A stretch of DNA of 64,000 nt from Microbacterium sp. zg-B96. GTDB lineage: Bacteria > Actinomycetota > Actinomycetes > Actinomycetales > Microbacteriaceae. The position numbers and the translations under genes were made by a program. Location: contig NZ_CP126738.1 in the NCBI RefSeq assembly GCF_030246865.1, forward strand, positions 1,240,001 to 1,304,000, written 5' to 3'. The notes under the pieces are model-generated. The model was not told where the DNA came from and searched no databases. It saw only the letters and a list, made by a program, of their open reading frames with translations. This document shows positions 17,658 through 26,147 of this stretch, in pieces; the first letter of the stretch is position 1, and the number at the start of each line of letters is the position of its first letter.

Positions 17658-18995
17658 ATGCTCCAGCAGACCGACCCCCTCGACACGTGGCGTGGGTTGC
17701 CCATCAAGCAGCAGCCCCTATGGAACGATCCGGATGCCGTCGCCGCCGTCTCCAGCGAGATCGCGACGCTGCCCCCGCTCGTCTTCGCCGGTGAGGTCGA
17801 CATCCTGCGGGAGCGGCTCGCCCGCGCCGCATCCGGCCAGGCCTTCCTGCTGCAGGGAGGCGACTGCGCCGAGACGTTTGCCGGTGCCACCGCGGAGCAG
17901 ATCCGCAACCGCATCAAGACCGTGCTGCAGATGGCGGTCGTGCTCACGTACGGCGCGTCGATGCCGGTCGTGAAGATGGGCCGCATGGCGGGCCAGTTCG
18001 CCAAGCCGCGCTCCAGCGACACCGAGACGCGCGGCGACGTGACGCTGCCGGCGTACCGCGGCGACATCGTCAACGGCTACGACTTCACCGCCGGATCCCG
18101 CCAGCCCGACCCGCAGCGACTGCTGAAGGGTTACCACACCGCGGCATCCACCCTCAATCTCATCCGCGCGTTCACCCAGGGTGGCTTCGCCGACCTGCGT
18201 GAGGTGCACAGCTGGAACAAGGGGTTCGCCGCGACCCCCGCCAACCAGCGGTACGAGCGCATGGCGGGCGAGATCGACCGGGCCATCCGCTTCATGGAAG
18301 CCGCGGGCGCCGACTTCGACGAGCTGCGCCGCGTGGAGTTCTACACCGGCCACGAGGGCCTGCTGATGGACTACGAGCGGCCGATGACGCGCATCGACTC
18401 GCGCACCGGCACGCCGTACAACACCTCCGCGCACTTCGTGTGGATCGGGGAGCGAACGCGCGATCTGGACGGTGCGCACGTCGAGTACTTCTCGAAGATC
18501 CGCAACCCCATCGGGGTCAAGCTCGGACCGACGACCTCGACCGACACCGCGCTGAAACTCATCGACAAGCTCGACCCCGAGCGGGAGCCGGGACGCCTCA
18601 CGTTCATCACGCGCATGGGTGCGGGCAAGATCCGCGACGCGCTGCCGCCGCTGCTTCAGGCCGTGAAGGACTCCGGCGCGACCCCGCTGTGGGTGACCGA
18701 CCCGATGCACGGCAACGGCATCACGACCCCGACCGGGTACAAGACGCGTCGCTTCGACGACGTCGTGGACGAGGTGCGCGGGTTCTTCGACGCCCACCGC
18801 GCGGTGGGGACGTTCCCCGGCGGCATCCACGTCGAACTCACCGGCGACGACGTGACCGAGTGCCTGGGCGGGTCGGAGAAGATCGACGAGGCCACCCTCG
18901 CCACCCGCTACGAGTCGCTGTGCGACCCGCGCCTGAACCACATGCAGAGCCTCGAGCTGGCCTTCCTCGTCGCCGAGGAGCTCGCGAAGCTCTGA
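17658..18995 (+). CDS. aroG: 3-deoxy-7-phosphoheptulonate synthase, class II
   Basis: 445 residues of the plant-like class II family: FLLQGGDCAETF near 70, VKMGRMAGQFAKPRS near 110, GEHT-like region FYTGHEGLL, FVWIGERTR, and WVTDPMHGN near 350. It condenses phosphoenolpyruvate and erythrose-4-phosphate, the first shikimate step. A -10 box lies six bases before the ATG, so this is probably a leaderless transcript. Followed by paired CCTGTC-type inverted repeats and the convergent PASTA kinase gene. Confidence 0.94.
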   Translation: MLQQTDPLDTWRGLPIKQQPLWNDPDAVAAVSSEIATLPPLVFAGEVDILRERLARAASGQAFLLQGGDCAETFAGATAEQIRNRIKTVLQMAVVLTYGASMPVVKMGRMAGQFAKPRSSDTETRGDVTLPAYRGDIVNGYDFTAGSRQPDPQRLLKGYHTAASTLNLIRAFTQGGFADLREVHSWNKGFAATPANQRYERMAGEIDRAIRFMEAAGADFDELRRVEFYTGHEGLLMDYERPMTRIDSRTGTPYNTSAHFVWIGERTRDLDGAHVEYFSKIRNPIGVKLGPTTSTDTALKLIDKLDPEREPGRLTFITRMGAGKIRDALPPLLQAVKDSGATPLWVTDPMHGNGITTPTGYKTRRFDDVVDEVRGFFDAHRAVGTFPGGIHVELTGDDVTECLGGSEKIDEATLATRYESLCDPRLNHMQSLELAFLVAEELAKL

Positions 18996-19018
18996 GCCGC
19001 TTCTGCCGCCCCCGCTGG

Positions 19019-19040
19019 CCTGTCGTCTATTCGTGACAGG
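19019..19040. repeat. CCTGTC...GACAGG hairpin, first copy
   Basis: CCTGTC (19019-19024) pairs with GACAGG (19035-19040). The right flank ATTCGTGACAGGGGAGCGG is repeated with one change at 19219-19236. Confidence 0.6.
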
Positions 19041-19188
19041 GGAGCGGGGTGGGGGTTTGCCCGGGTGAGGGATCTGCCCGGGCGCGGTGCGTGTGCGGCA
19101 TCCGGCCCTCGATTCGGCAGATGTCCTCACTCCGGCAACGCGCGGATGCCACGCCGCCCCGCCACGCGCCGCGGCGACTCACCCCAGG

Positions 19189-19235
19189 GCTCGCCTGTCA
19201 CTTATCGGCGGCGGCGCCATTCGTGACAGGCGAGC
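19189..19235. terminator. Terminator-like inverted repeat between aroG and kinase
   Basis: GCTCGCCTGTCAC (19189-19201) pairs perfectly over 13 bp with GTGACAGGCGAGC (19223-19235) across a 21-nt loop. It sits just past the kinase stop codon and shares sequence with the 19019 hairpin. Confidence 0.65.
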
Positions 19236-19240
19236 GGCGG

Positions 19241-21181
19241 TCAGCCCGTGAGGTTCATCGTGAGGTCCACGCGCGTCCCGCGCGGGTACCACTCGCCGGC
19301 CCCGGGCGACATGTCGGTGACCTCGGTCAGCCCGTCCGGCACGGCGTTCCAGAACGCCTGGTAGCTGGGCTCGAACCCGGCATCGCGGAGCGTGCCGGCC
19401 GCGGCCTCGCGGGTCATTCCGGTGACGTCGGGGATCTCGAACAGCTCCGGGCCGTCCGAGACCACGAGGGTCACGGTGTCGCCGGGTCGCAGCGGACCGT
19501 CGGTGCCGGCGATGCCGATGACCCGGCCCTTGTCGATGTCACTGCTCCACTCGCCGATGGTGTCGGATGCCACGAGCAGCCCGACCTCGTCGAGCGTGCG
19601 CGTGGCCGACTCCACCGTGGTGTCGCTCACGTCCGGCACGGCGCCCGCCGACACCAGCAGGCTCGCGCTGTCATCGGCGTGCACCGTGCAGCCCGAAGTG
19701 CAGTCGATGGGATCCCCGCTGGCGCGTGGCGTGACGGATGCCGCGATGACCACGTCCCGCTCGACGTCGTCGCGGAATTCGCGCGCTGCTTCCTCCGGCA
19801 CATTGACGATGTTCTGCTCGAGGTACTCGCGCGCCTGCGCCTCGGACATGCCGGCCAGCGCGTTGAGCGACACCTCGGCGGGGCCGAGGGAGACGAAGAC
19901 AGTCACCGTCTCGTCCTGGTCGAGGCGGGAGCCCTCGGGGGGATCCGTGCGGATCACCTCTCCGGCGGGCACCTCGAGGTTGTTCTCGCCCTGCTCCACG
20001 GCCTGCAGGGTCAGCTCCGCCAGTTGCGCCTCGGCCTCGGCGAAGGAGAGCCCCGCCACGCCTGGCACGGCCACCTGCGACCCGGGACCTGACCCGAACC
20101 ACCAACCCACGCCGGCGGCGAGTCCTGCCAGCAGCAGGACGGCGGCGATGATCCAGCCGCCCTTGGTGGCGTTGCGCTTGGTGCGGCGGCGCAGCCGCGT
20201 GGTGTTGTCGACCTCGGGGGTGACCGTGGGCGCCGTGAAGGCACCCGGCAGCACCTTCGTCACCTCGCCGGAGTCCATGCCGTCGTCCTCGGGCAGCACT
20301 CCCACCGGCGCGGTGCGCACGACCTGCGGGCTCACGCCCAGGTCGCGTTCGATCTCGCGCAGCCGGTCGAGCATCACCCGGGCGTCGTCGGGACGCTCGT
20401 CGGGATTGCGTTCGGTGGCCCACAGGACGAGTTCGTCCAGCGGCTCGGGCACTCCGGGGTTCTTGGCGCTGGGGCGCGGCACCGAGTCGGTGGCGTGCTG
20501 GTAGGCGATCTGCATCGGCTGCTCGCCCTTGTAGGGCTGCTCGCCGGTGAGCATCTCGTAGAGCATGATGCCGAGCGCATAGATGTCGCTGCGGGCGTCG
20601 GCGCTGCCGCGGGTGACCAGCTCCGGCGCGAGGTAGGCGATCGTGCCCAGCAGCATCTGGCCGGTCGCGGTGTTTGCCGTCGTGGCGCGGGCAAGGCCGA
20701 AGTCGCCGATCTTGATGCGACCGTCCTCGGCCAGCAGCACGTTCTCGGGCTTCACGTCGCGGTGCACGATGTGGGCGCGGTGAGCCGCAGCCAGCCCCGA
20801 CAGGACGGCATCCATGATCGTGATGGTCTGCGGCACCGTCAGGCGGCGCTGCTCGCGCAGGAGCTCCCGCAGCGTGATGCCCGGCAGGTACTCCATGACG
20901 AGGTACGCCATGTCGCCGTCCTGGCCCTGGTCGAACACGTTCACCACGTGCGGGTCGGCCAGGCGGGCGGCCGCGCGGGCCTCCTGGATGAACCGGCTCT
21001 GGAAGATCGAATCGTCGGAAAGATGCCCGTGCATCACCTTCAGGGCGATGCGCCGCTCGAGGCGGAGATCGGTCGCGACGTACACCGTGGCCATGCCGCC
21101 ACGGGCGATGCGAGCGCGCACGCGGTACCGGCCGTCGACCAGACGGCCGATCAGCGGGTCCGTCTGCTGGCTCGTGCTCAC
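19241..21181 (-). CDS. pknL: Serine/threonine protein kinase with four PASTA repeats (PknL-like)
   Basis: 646 residues from GTG at 21181. Kinase domain about 18-280: glycine loop RIARGGMATVY, Lys48, HRDVKPEN with Asp142, DFG 160-162, APE 185-187. A juxtamembrane segment, one membrane helix at 343-362, then four PASTA-like repeats to the C-terminus; the second is divergent and contains a two-Cys insert. PASTA domains sense muropeptides or lipid II. The neighbours aroG, Rv2175c-like gene and polyprenyl synthetase match the PknL locus of Mycobacterium tuberculosis, where PknL phosphorylates Rv2175c; mycobacterial PknL lacks PASTA repeats, corynebacterial PknL has them. Confidence 0.9.
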   Translation of the reverse strand: MSTSQQTDPLIGRLVDGRYRVRARIARGGMATVYVATDLRLERRIALKVMHGHLSDDSIFQSRFIQEARAAARLADPHVVNVFDQGQDGDMAYLVMEYLPGITLRELLREQRRLTVPQTITIMDAVLSGLAAAHRAHIVHRDVKPENVLLAEDGRIKIGDFGLARATTANTATGQMLLGTIAYLAPELVTRGSADARSDIYALGIMLYEMLTGEQPYKGEQPMQIAYQHATDSVPRPSAKNPGVPEPLDELVLWATERNPDERPDDARVMLDRLREIERDLGVSPQVVRTAPVGVLPEDDGMDSGEVTKVLPGAFTAPTVTPEVDNTTRLRRRTKRNATKGGWIIAAVLLLAGLAAGVGWWFGSGPGSQVAVPGVAGLSFAEAEAQLAELTLQAVEQGENNLEVPAGEVIRTDPPEGSRLDQDETVTVFVSLGPAEVSLNALAGMSEAQAREYLEQNIVNVPEEAAREFRDDVERDVVIAASVTPRASGDPIDCTSGCTVHADDSASLLVSAGAVPDVSDTTVESATRTLDEVGLLVASDTIGEWSSDIDKGRVIGIAGTDGPLRPGDTVTLVVSDGPELFEIPDVTGMTREAAAGTLRDAGFEPSYQAFWNAVPDGLTEVTDMSPGAGEWYPRGTRVDLTMNLTG

Positions 21182-21187
21182 GCTGAG

Positions 21188-21193
21188 AGTCTA
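21188..21193 (-). promoter_or_regulatory. -10 box for the PASTA kinase
   Basis: TAGACT on the minus strand, six bases before the GTG at 21181. Confidence 0.5.
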
Positions 21194-21250
21194 CGGACGG
21201 TGCCGGTGCTCACCGCGTAGCGGCTCACCCCCGGCCGCCTCCGGTTGTGC

Positions 21251-22459
21251 TCAGTCCAGCGCCGCCAGCCACGCGTACGCCTCGTCTTCCCACTCGCCGT
21301 AGCGTTCGGGATAGGCCGAGACCTGCACGGCTTGAGCGGCGTCGCTGAAGCCGAGCGACTCCCACCCGGCGATATCGCGCAGGCCGCGGCTCGCGTCGCC
21401 GTTGGGGTCGCCCGCGCCGCCGAAGAACACGCGGGTCGCGCGGTCGAGGTCTCGGACCTGCTCCGCAGTGCCCCAGCCCTGGCTGGGCCGCTGCTGGAAC
21501 ACGCCCAGCGAATCGCGGTCGCCCCAATCCAGGTTGCGCAGCCACGATTCGACCATGCCGGTGGCCAGCGCGATCGCGATGCCGCGGTCCGAGATGCCCA
21601 GTTCCCGGCCGATGCGGATGATCGTGCGGGCGTTGTCGGCCTGCTCCGCGTCGAGCCCGGCGGTCGTGGCGGCGGGGATCGCGATGGACTGGCCGGGATA
21701 GATGATCGACGAGCGATCCATGCCGTTGGCGGCGAGGAGCGCATCCAAGGACACGCCGTGGGTCCCGGCGACGCCGGTCATCGTGTCGCCGGCGGCGATC
21801 TGGTAGGAACCGGCCGTGACGACCGGAGTCGGGGCGGGAGCTGCCGGGGCGACGGATGCCGCGAGCTCCATGCCCGCGCCGGGAAGGGCGATGCTCTGGC
21901 CCGGGTAGATGATCGACGACCGGTCCATCCCGTTGGCGGCCAGCAGCGCGTCGGTGGCCACGCCGTGACGCGACGCGATGGCGCTCATGGTGTCGCCCGC
22001 GGCGATCGTGTACGCCGCGGCGGGCGCCGGAGGCGCTGCAGCCGGGGGAGCGGCAGCGGGAGCGGCCGCGAGTTGGATCGTCTGGCCGGGCTGGATGACC
22101 GACGACCAGGAGAGGCCGTTCAGCGCGAGCACTTCGGCCACGCGCAGGCCGTGAGCGGCGGCGATCGCGCTGATCGTGTCACCGGGCTCCACGACGTGCG
22201 TCGTCGGCGGGGTGACGGATGCCGGCGCCACGTGCGTGGCGGCGCTCCTGCCCTGCTGTGCGGTCGGCTGCATGCCTGCCGCGCCGCGCTGCGGCTCGGC
22301 GGCGTGCGCTGCCGGCGCGGATGCCAGCAGCAGCGCCACCGAACCGGCCACGGCGGCCGGCCAGTTCTTTGCGAACGATGTTGCGGACCTCGGCCTGGAG
22401 GCGGGCGCGAGGGTGTGTGCGGCGGCTCGTGCCGTCGCGAATGCGTGGGGTGATCGCAT
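21251..22459 (-). CDS. Secreted three-LysM protein with lysozyme-like C-terminal domain
   Basis: 402 residues. A long signal peptide ends near AHA (51-53). Three LysM domains lie at about 88-130, 150-192 and 219-261, joined by Ala/Pro linkers; they bind peptidoglycan. Residues 171-191 and 240-260 are identical, so the second and third LysM probably arose by recent duplication or are homogenised. The C-terminal 270-402 (GMVESWLRNLDWGDRDSLGVFQQR) resembles the lysozyme-like fold of actinobacterial peptidoglycan hydrolases. AAAGGAGG precedes the ATG. It is divergent from the Rv2175c-like gene and next to the PASTA kinase gene. Confidence 0.83.
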   Translation of the reverse strand: MRSPHAFATARAAAHTLAPASRPRSATSFAKNWPAAVAGSVALLLASAPAAHAAEPQRGAAGMQPTAQQGRSAATHVAPASVTPPTTHVVEPGDTISAIAAAHGLRVAEVLALNGLSWSSVIQPGQTIQLAAAPAAAPPAAAPPAPAAAYTIAAGDTMSAIASRHGVATDALLAANGMDRSSIIYPGQSIALPGAGMELAASVAPAAPAPTPVVTAGSYQIAAGDTMTGVAGTHGVSLDALLAANGMDRSSIIYPGQSIAIPAATTAGLDAEQADNARTIIRIGRELGISDRGIAIALATGMVESWLRNLDWGDRDSLGVFQQRPSQGWGTAEQVRDLDRATRVFFGGAGDPNGDASRGLRDIAGWESLGFSDAAQAVQVSAYPERYGEWEDEAYAWLAALD

Positions 22460-22545
22460 GTCGGGTGCCTCCTTTCGACCCCGTCACGCTGTCACGGAAG
22501 TGGGACAGGCGTCAACGGAAGAGGCGTAAGTGGCGTGTGTGAATG

Positions 22546-22558
22546 ATGAGATTCTCAT
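22546..22558. promoter_or_regulatory. Palindromic site ATGAGA-T-TCTCAT in divergent region
   Basis: A 6-1-6 perfect dyad, AT-rich against its surroundings, in the 141-bp gap between the LysM gene and the Rv2175c-like gene. The binding protein is not identified. Confidence 0.45.
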
Positions 22559-22600
22559 AAACCGGTCGGGCCAGCCGCGCACGGATGCAATCATGGGAGG

Positions 22601-22954
22601 GTGACCGGCGACACCACCCCTTCGCGTACCGAGACCGCCTGGCTGACACTGCCCGAACTCGTCGAGGTTCTCGGCGAGCCGCTGGGCCGGGTGCGGCGCT
22701 TGATCGACGAGTACCACCTCGTCGCCTCCCGACGCACCGGCAAGCTGGCCGTTCCGGAGGTGTTCATCGTCGACGGGCACCCGCTGTCGTCGCTGCGCGG
22801 CACGGTCATCGTCCTGCACGACGCCGGCCTGAGCGACGACGAGGCTATCGACTGGCTGCTGGACTACGAGGACTCGATCGGCCTGGCGCCCATCGAAGCG
22901 CTGCGGCAGGGTCGCAAGAGCGAAGTTCGTCGCGTCGCGCTGACCGTCGACTGA
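22601..22954 (+). CDS. Rv2175c-family DNA-binding protein
   Basis: 117 residues from GTG at 22601 with GGGAGG directly upstream. A short Thr-rich tail (Thr at 2, 5, 6, 10, 12) precedes a winged-helix-like HTH (LTLPELVEVLGEPLGRVRRL) and a C-terminal helical part with LLDYEDSIGLAPIEAL. This matches Rv2175c of Mycobacterium tuberculosis, a DNA-binding protein whose N-terminal Thr is phosphorylated by PknL, lowering DNA binding. The kinase gene is two genes away here. Its stop and the stop of the polyprenyl synthetase are adjacent. Confidence 0.82.
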   Translation: MTGDTTPSRTETAWLTLPELVEVLGEPLGRVRRLIDEYHLVASRRTGKLAVPEVFIVDGHPLSSLRGTVIVLHDAGLSDDEAIDWLLDYEDSIGLAPIEALRQGRKSEVRRVALTVD

Positions 22955-24055
22955 TCAGGACGAGCGGTTAGTCGCCGCGCGGGTCAGATCGCGCAGCTCG
23001 CCCACCGCGGCGTCGCCGAGGCGTGCCCCGCGCAGCGCGCGGTCGGCGTCGGCGGCATAGCCGGCGATGAGCTTCTCCACCCGTGCCAGCGCGCCGGATT
23101 CGACGATCGTGCGCTGCAGGGCGGCGACCTGGTCGTCGTCCAGGAGCGGATCGCCGACGAGTTCGTCGATGGTGTGCCGTGCACCGGCGGGCAGGGACTC
23201 CCGGGCGTACGCGATGAGCACGGTCCGCTTCCCCTCGCGCAGATCGTCGCCCGACGGCTTGCCGGTGACCGCGGCGTCGCCGAAGACGCCCAACACGTCG
23301 TCGCGCAGCTGGAAGGCCAGCCCCACCGGGTGCCCGAAGGCCGCGAGGGCGTCGCGCTGCTCCTGGTCGGCGCCGGCGAGAGCGGCCCCCATCAGCAGCG
23401 GCTGCTGCACGCTGTAGCGGGCGGATTTGAGGGATGCCACCCGCAGCGCTCTGGCGGCGTGCTCACTGTCGGGCGATTGCCGGAAGGCCGCCTCTTCGGC
23501 GATGTCCAAGAACTGGCCGACCGTGACATCGCGCCGCATGACGGCGTAGTCGCGGCGGGCGGTCGCCGCGCGCGCGGGGTCGGCGACGCCGGCCAGGCCC
23601 CCTTCGAGCAGATCGTCGCTCCAGGCCACCAGCAGGTCGCCCAGCAGGATCGCCGCTGAGCGGCCGAACGTCGCGGCATCGCCGATCCAGCCGGCATCCT
23701 GATGCCCTGCCTCCAGCGCCCGATGGGCAGACGGCCGGCCGCGGCGGGTGTCGGAGTTGTCGATGAGGTCGTCGTGCACCAGGGCGGCGGCCTGGAAGAT
23801 CTCCAGCGCGGCGGCGGCGGCGATGACCTCCGGCGGGACGGGGCCAGGGCGCCTGCCGCCGGCTTCGGCGACGGCTCGCCAGCCGGTCACGCAGAAGCGG
23901 GCGCGCAACCGCTTTCCGCCGCCGACGGCGCGCGCGCCGGCTTCGACGAAGGAGATCGCTTCGGGGCCCTCCGCTCGGGCGACGTCGCGCTGCTCTGCGA
24001 AGAATGCGATGAGTCGCTGTGAAACAGCCTCGATGGGATCCGGGATGGGCGACAC
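22955..24055 (-). CDS. Polyprenyl (geranylgeranyl-type) diphosphate synthase
   Basis: 366 residues. First Asp-rich motif DDLID at 95-99 with following DTRRGRPS, second motif RDDVLGVFGD at 251-260, where the fifth position is Gly rather than Asp, as in several actinobacterial IdsA-type enzymes. It condenses isopentenyl diphosphate with allylic diphosphates for menaquinone, carotenoid or carrier lipid chains; product length cannot be told from sequence. It corresponds by position to idsA2 (Rv2173) in the mycobacterial pknL locus. Convergent with the Rv2175c-like gene, zero bases apart. Confidence 0.88.
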   Translation of the reverse strand: MSPIPDPIEAVSQRLIAFFAEQRDVARAEGPEAISFVEAGARAVGGGKRLRARFCVTGWRAVAEAGGRRPGPVPPEVIAAAAALEIFQAAALVHDDLIDNSDTRRGRPSAHRALEAGHQDAGWIGDAATFGRSAAILLGDLLVAWSDDLLEGGLAGVADPARAATARRDYAVMRRDVTVGQFLDIAEEAAFRQSPDSEHAARALRVASLKSARYSVQQPLLMGAALAGADQEQRDALAAFGHPVGLAFQLRDDVLGVFGDAAVTGKPSGDDLREGKRTVLIAYARESLPAGARHTIDELVGDPLLDDDQVAALQRTIVESGALARVEKLIAGYAADADRALRGARLGDAAVGELRDLTRAATNRSS

Positions 24056-24123
24056 GGGCCTAGCCTAGTTCTGACCGGGACGGTTAGAATCGTCCCCTAT
24101 TGGGACCTCGACAAGGGGGATGC

Positions 24124-24495
24124 ATGCCACTGTCCGAACAGGAGCAGCGCCTGCTCGATGAGATGGAACGCCATCTCATGCGAAACGACGCAGACGTGGT
24201 GAGCGCGCCCCGCGATGGGCGGACGCTCAGCTACCGCAACATCGTCTACGGCACGGTTCTCGTGCTCCTCGGCCTTGGCGGTCTCATCGCTGGGGTATCG
24301 ACGGGCTTCGTCGCCATCGGCGTCATCGCGTTCATCGTGATGCTGGGCGGAGTGGTGCTCGCGGTCACACCGACCCGCGGAGCCGGTCGCGCACCTGCCA
24401 GCGGCAACCGCCCGCGCCCGACCGCTCCACCTTCCTCCACTTCCTTCATGGATCGCATGAACGATCGCTGGGATCGCCGCCAAGACGGCCGCTGA
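24124..24495 (+). CDS. DUF3040 small membrane protein
   Basis: 123 residues. MPLSEQEQRLLDEMERHL is the typical DUF3040 start; two membrane helices lie at about 42-62 and 64-84, and a basic Pro/Arg-rich tail follows. AGGGGGA precedes ATG at 24124. A TAGAAT box lies 40 bases upstream. The gene sits just before mraZ in many actinobacteria; function unknown. A strong intrinsic terminator follows, separating it from the dcw cluster. Confidence 0.85.
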   Translation: MPLSEQEQRLLDEMERHLMRNDADVVSAPRDGRTLSYRNIVYGTVLVLLGLGGLIAGVSTGFVAIGVIAFIVMLGGVVLAVTPTRGAGRAPASGNRPRPTAPPSSTSFMDRMNDRWDRRQDGR

Positions 24496-24510
24496 CCGGC
24501 ACGAAAGCAA

Positions 24511-24542
24511 GAGCACCGACCTCAGGGTCGGTGCTCTTTTTT
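24511..24542 (+). terminator. Rho-independent terminator after the DUF3040 gene
   Basis: GAGCACCGACC (24511-24521) pairs with GGTCGGTGCTC (24526-24536), loop TCAG, followed by six or more T. Outer GCACGAAA/TTTTCGTGC arms extend it. Confidence 0.92.
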
Positions 24543-24589
24543 CGTGCGCCCGGGGTGCGGTGGGGGGTGCAAGAGGGTATTTCGCCACG

Positions 24590-24629
24590 GAGTGTAGTGA
24601 AGTGGAGGGAAGTGGAGTAAAGTGGCGCT
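24590..24629 (+). promoter_or_regulatory. MraZ-box array upstream of mraZ
   Basis: Four direct repeats at exact 10-bp steps: GAGTGTAGTG (24590), AAGTGGAGGG (24600), AAGTGGAGTA (24610) and AAGTGGCGCT (24620). The pattern matches the AAGTG[T/G]NNN type of MraZ operator. It lies 35 bp before the mraZ start, so autoregulation of the dcw cluster is likely. Confidence 0.82.
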
Positions 24630-24664
24630 ACCTTGGCGGGGCCGGATGAAGGGGGTGGACTGCG

Positions 24665-25096
24665 ATGTTGTTGGGCACGCACACTCCCAAACTCGACGAC
24701 AAGGGTCGGGTCATCCTTCCCGCGAAGTTCCGCGACGATCTCGGCGGCGGCGTCGTGATCACCCGCGGGCAGGAGCGCTGCCTGTATGTGTTCAGCACTG
24801 CCGAGTTCGAGCGGGTGTACGAGCGCATCCGCGAAGCGCCCCTGACAAACAAGCAGTCCCGCGACTTCCAGCGCATGTTCCTCTCGGGGGCCAGCGCCGA
24901 GAAGCCGGACGGCCAGAACCGCATCACGATCCCGCCACCACTGCGCACCTACGCCAACCTCGGGCGCGAGCTCATCATCACCGGCGTCGGCGCTCACGCG
25001 GAGATCTGGGACGCGGACGCGTGGAACGCGTACGCAGAAGGAAACGAAGACAGCTACTCGGACATGGAGCAGGAGGTGATTCCGGGCCTTTTCTGA
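24665..25096 (+). CDS. mraZ: Transcriptional regulator MraZ
   Basis: 143 residues with the two SpoVT/AbrB-like repeats: [15 protein letters not shown] at 10-24 and [16 protein letters not shown] at about 80-95. MraZ forms rings that bind tandem operators before its own gene and controls the dcw cluster. The four 10-bp repeats ending 35 bp upstream are the expected target. It is the first gene of the division and cell wall cluster here. Confidence 0.95.
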   Translation: MLLGTHTPKLDDKGRVILPAKFRDDLGGGVVITRGQERCLYVFSTAEFERVYERIREAPLTNKQSRDFQRMFLSGASAEKPDGQNRITIPPPLRTYANLGRELIITGVGAHAEIWDADAWNAYAEGNEDSYSDMEQEVIPGLF

Positions 25097-25193
25097 GCCT
25101 CGATCGTGACTCCCAGCCGCTTGCCCTGACGCACTTCCCCGGCGTCAGGTCGGAGCGGATGGGGATCAGGATCGAGGATCGGGCCCCCGCACT

Positions 25194-26147
25194 ATGAACC
25201 TCCGCGACATTCACACCCCCGTCATGCTCGAGCGTTGCCTCGAGCTGCTCGGCCCTGCCCTCCAGCACGAGGGAGCCGTTTTCGTCGATGCGACCCTCGG
25301 CATGGGCGGTCACTCCGAGGCGCTGCTGGAGCGATTCCCGCAGGCACGCCTGATCGGCCTCGACCGTGACCGCGATGCGCTGCGCATCGCGGGGGAGCGG
25401 CTGGCCCGCTTCGGCGACCGCGTGAGCCTCGTCCACACCGTCTACGACGGCATCGCCGAGGCCGTGGCCTCCACCGGCGCCACCGCCGCCGACGCGATCC
25501 TGTTCGACCTCGGAGTGTCCTCGCTGCAGCTGGATGAAGCCGACCGCGGCTTCGCCTATGCGCGGGACGCGCCGCTGGACATGCGGATGGACCAGAGCAG
25601 CGGAACCACCGCAGCGGACATCCTCGCGACCTACGGCGAAGGCGACCTGCGCCGCATCTTCGAACGCTACGGCGAGGAGAAGCTGGCCGGCCGTTACGCC
25701 CGCGCGATCATCGCCGCGCGCGGCACCGCGCCGATCCAGCGCTCCGGACACCTCGTGGACATCCTCCAGGAGGCGACCCCCGCCGCGTTGAAGGCCGCCG
25801 GACACCCCGCCAAACGGGTGTTCCAGGCCCTGCGCGTCGAAGTCAACGCCGAGCTGGCCGCGCTGGAGCGGGCCGTACCGGCCGCGCTGCGCCTGCTGCC
25901 GGTCGGCGGGCGCATCGTCGTGCTGTCCTACCAATCCCTCGAGGACCGCCTGGTCAAGCGCGAACTGGCCGCGGCATCCGCCTCCACCGCTCCCGCCGGA
26001 CTCCCGGTGGAGCTCGCCGAACATGCGCCGCGGTTCCGGCTGCTGGTGAGGGGCGCCGAACTCGCCTCCGCCGAGGAGCGCGCCCGCAACCCCCGAGCGA
26101 CGCCCGTGCGCTTGCGCGCCGCCGAACGTCTGCGTGAGGACATATGA
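25194..26147 (+). CDS. rsmH: 16S rRNA (cytosine1402-N4)-methyltransferase
   Basis: 317 residues, family length. [13 protein letters not shown] at 7-19, SAM-binding [15 protein letters not shown] at about 30-44, and [20 protein letters not shown] near 102-121. It methylates N4 of C1402 in 16S rRNA. It follows mraZ as usual, and its stop overlaps the ftsL start (ATGA). Confidence 0.95.
   Translation: MNLRDIHTPVMLERCLELLGPALQHEGAVFVDATLGMGGHSEALLERFPQARLIGLDRDRDALRIAGERLARFGDRVSLVHTVYDGIAEAVASTGATAADAILFDLGVSSLQLDEADRGFAYARDAPLDMRMDQSSGTTAADILATYGEGDLRRIFERYGEEKLAGRYARAIIAARGTAPIQRSGHLVDILQEATPAALKAAGHPAKRVFQALRVEVNAELAALERAVPAALRLLPVGGRIVVLSYQSLEDRLVKRELAAASASTAPAGLPVELAEHAPRFRLLVRGAELASAEERARNPRATPVRLRAAERLREDI

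Noticed and set aside
22460..22600. c-di-AMP (ydaO-type) riboswitch before the LysM gene
   Set aside because: Such riboswitches often precede actinobacterial wall hydrolase genes, but the 141-bp gap is shared with a divergent gene and I could not find the conserved core or paired elements.
24590..24629. Simple microsatellite before mraZ
   Set aside because: The 10-bp periodicity and match to MraZ operators explain it better than slippage repeats.
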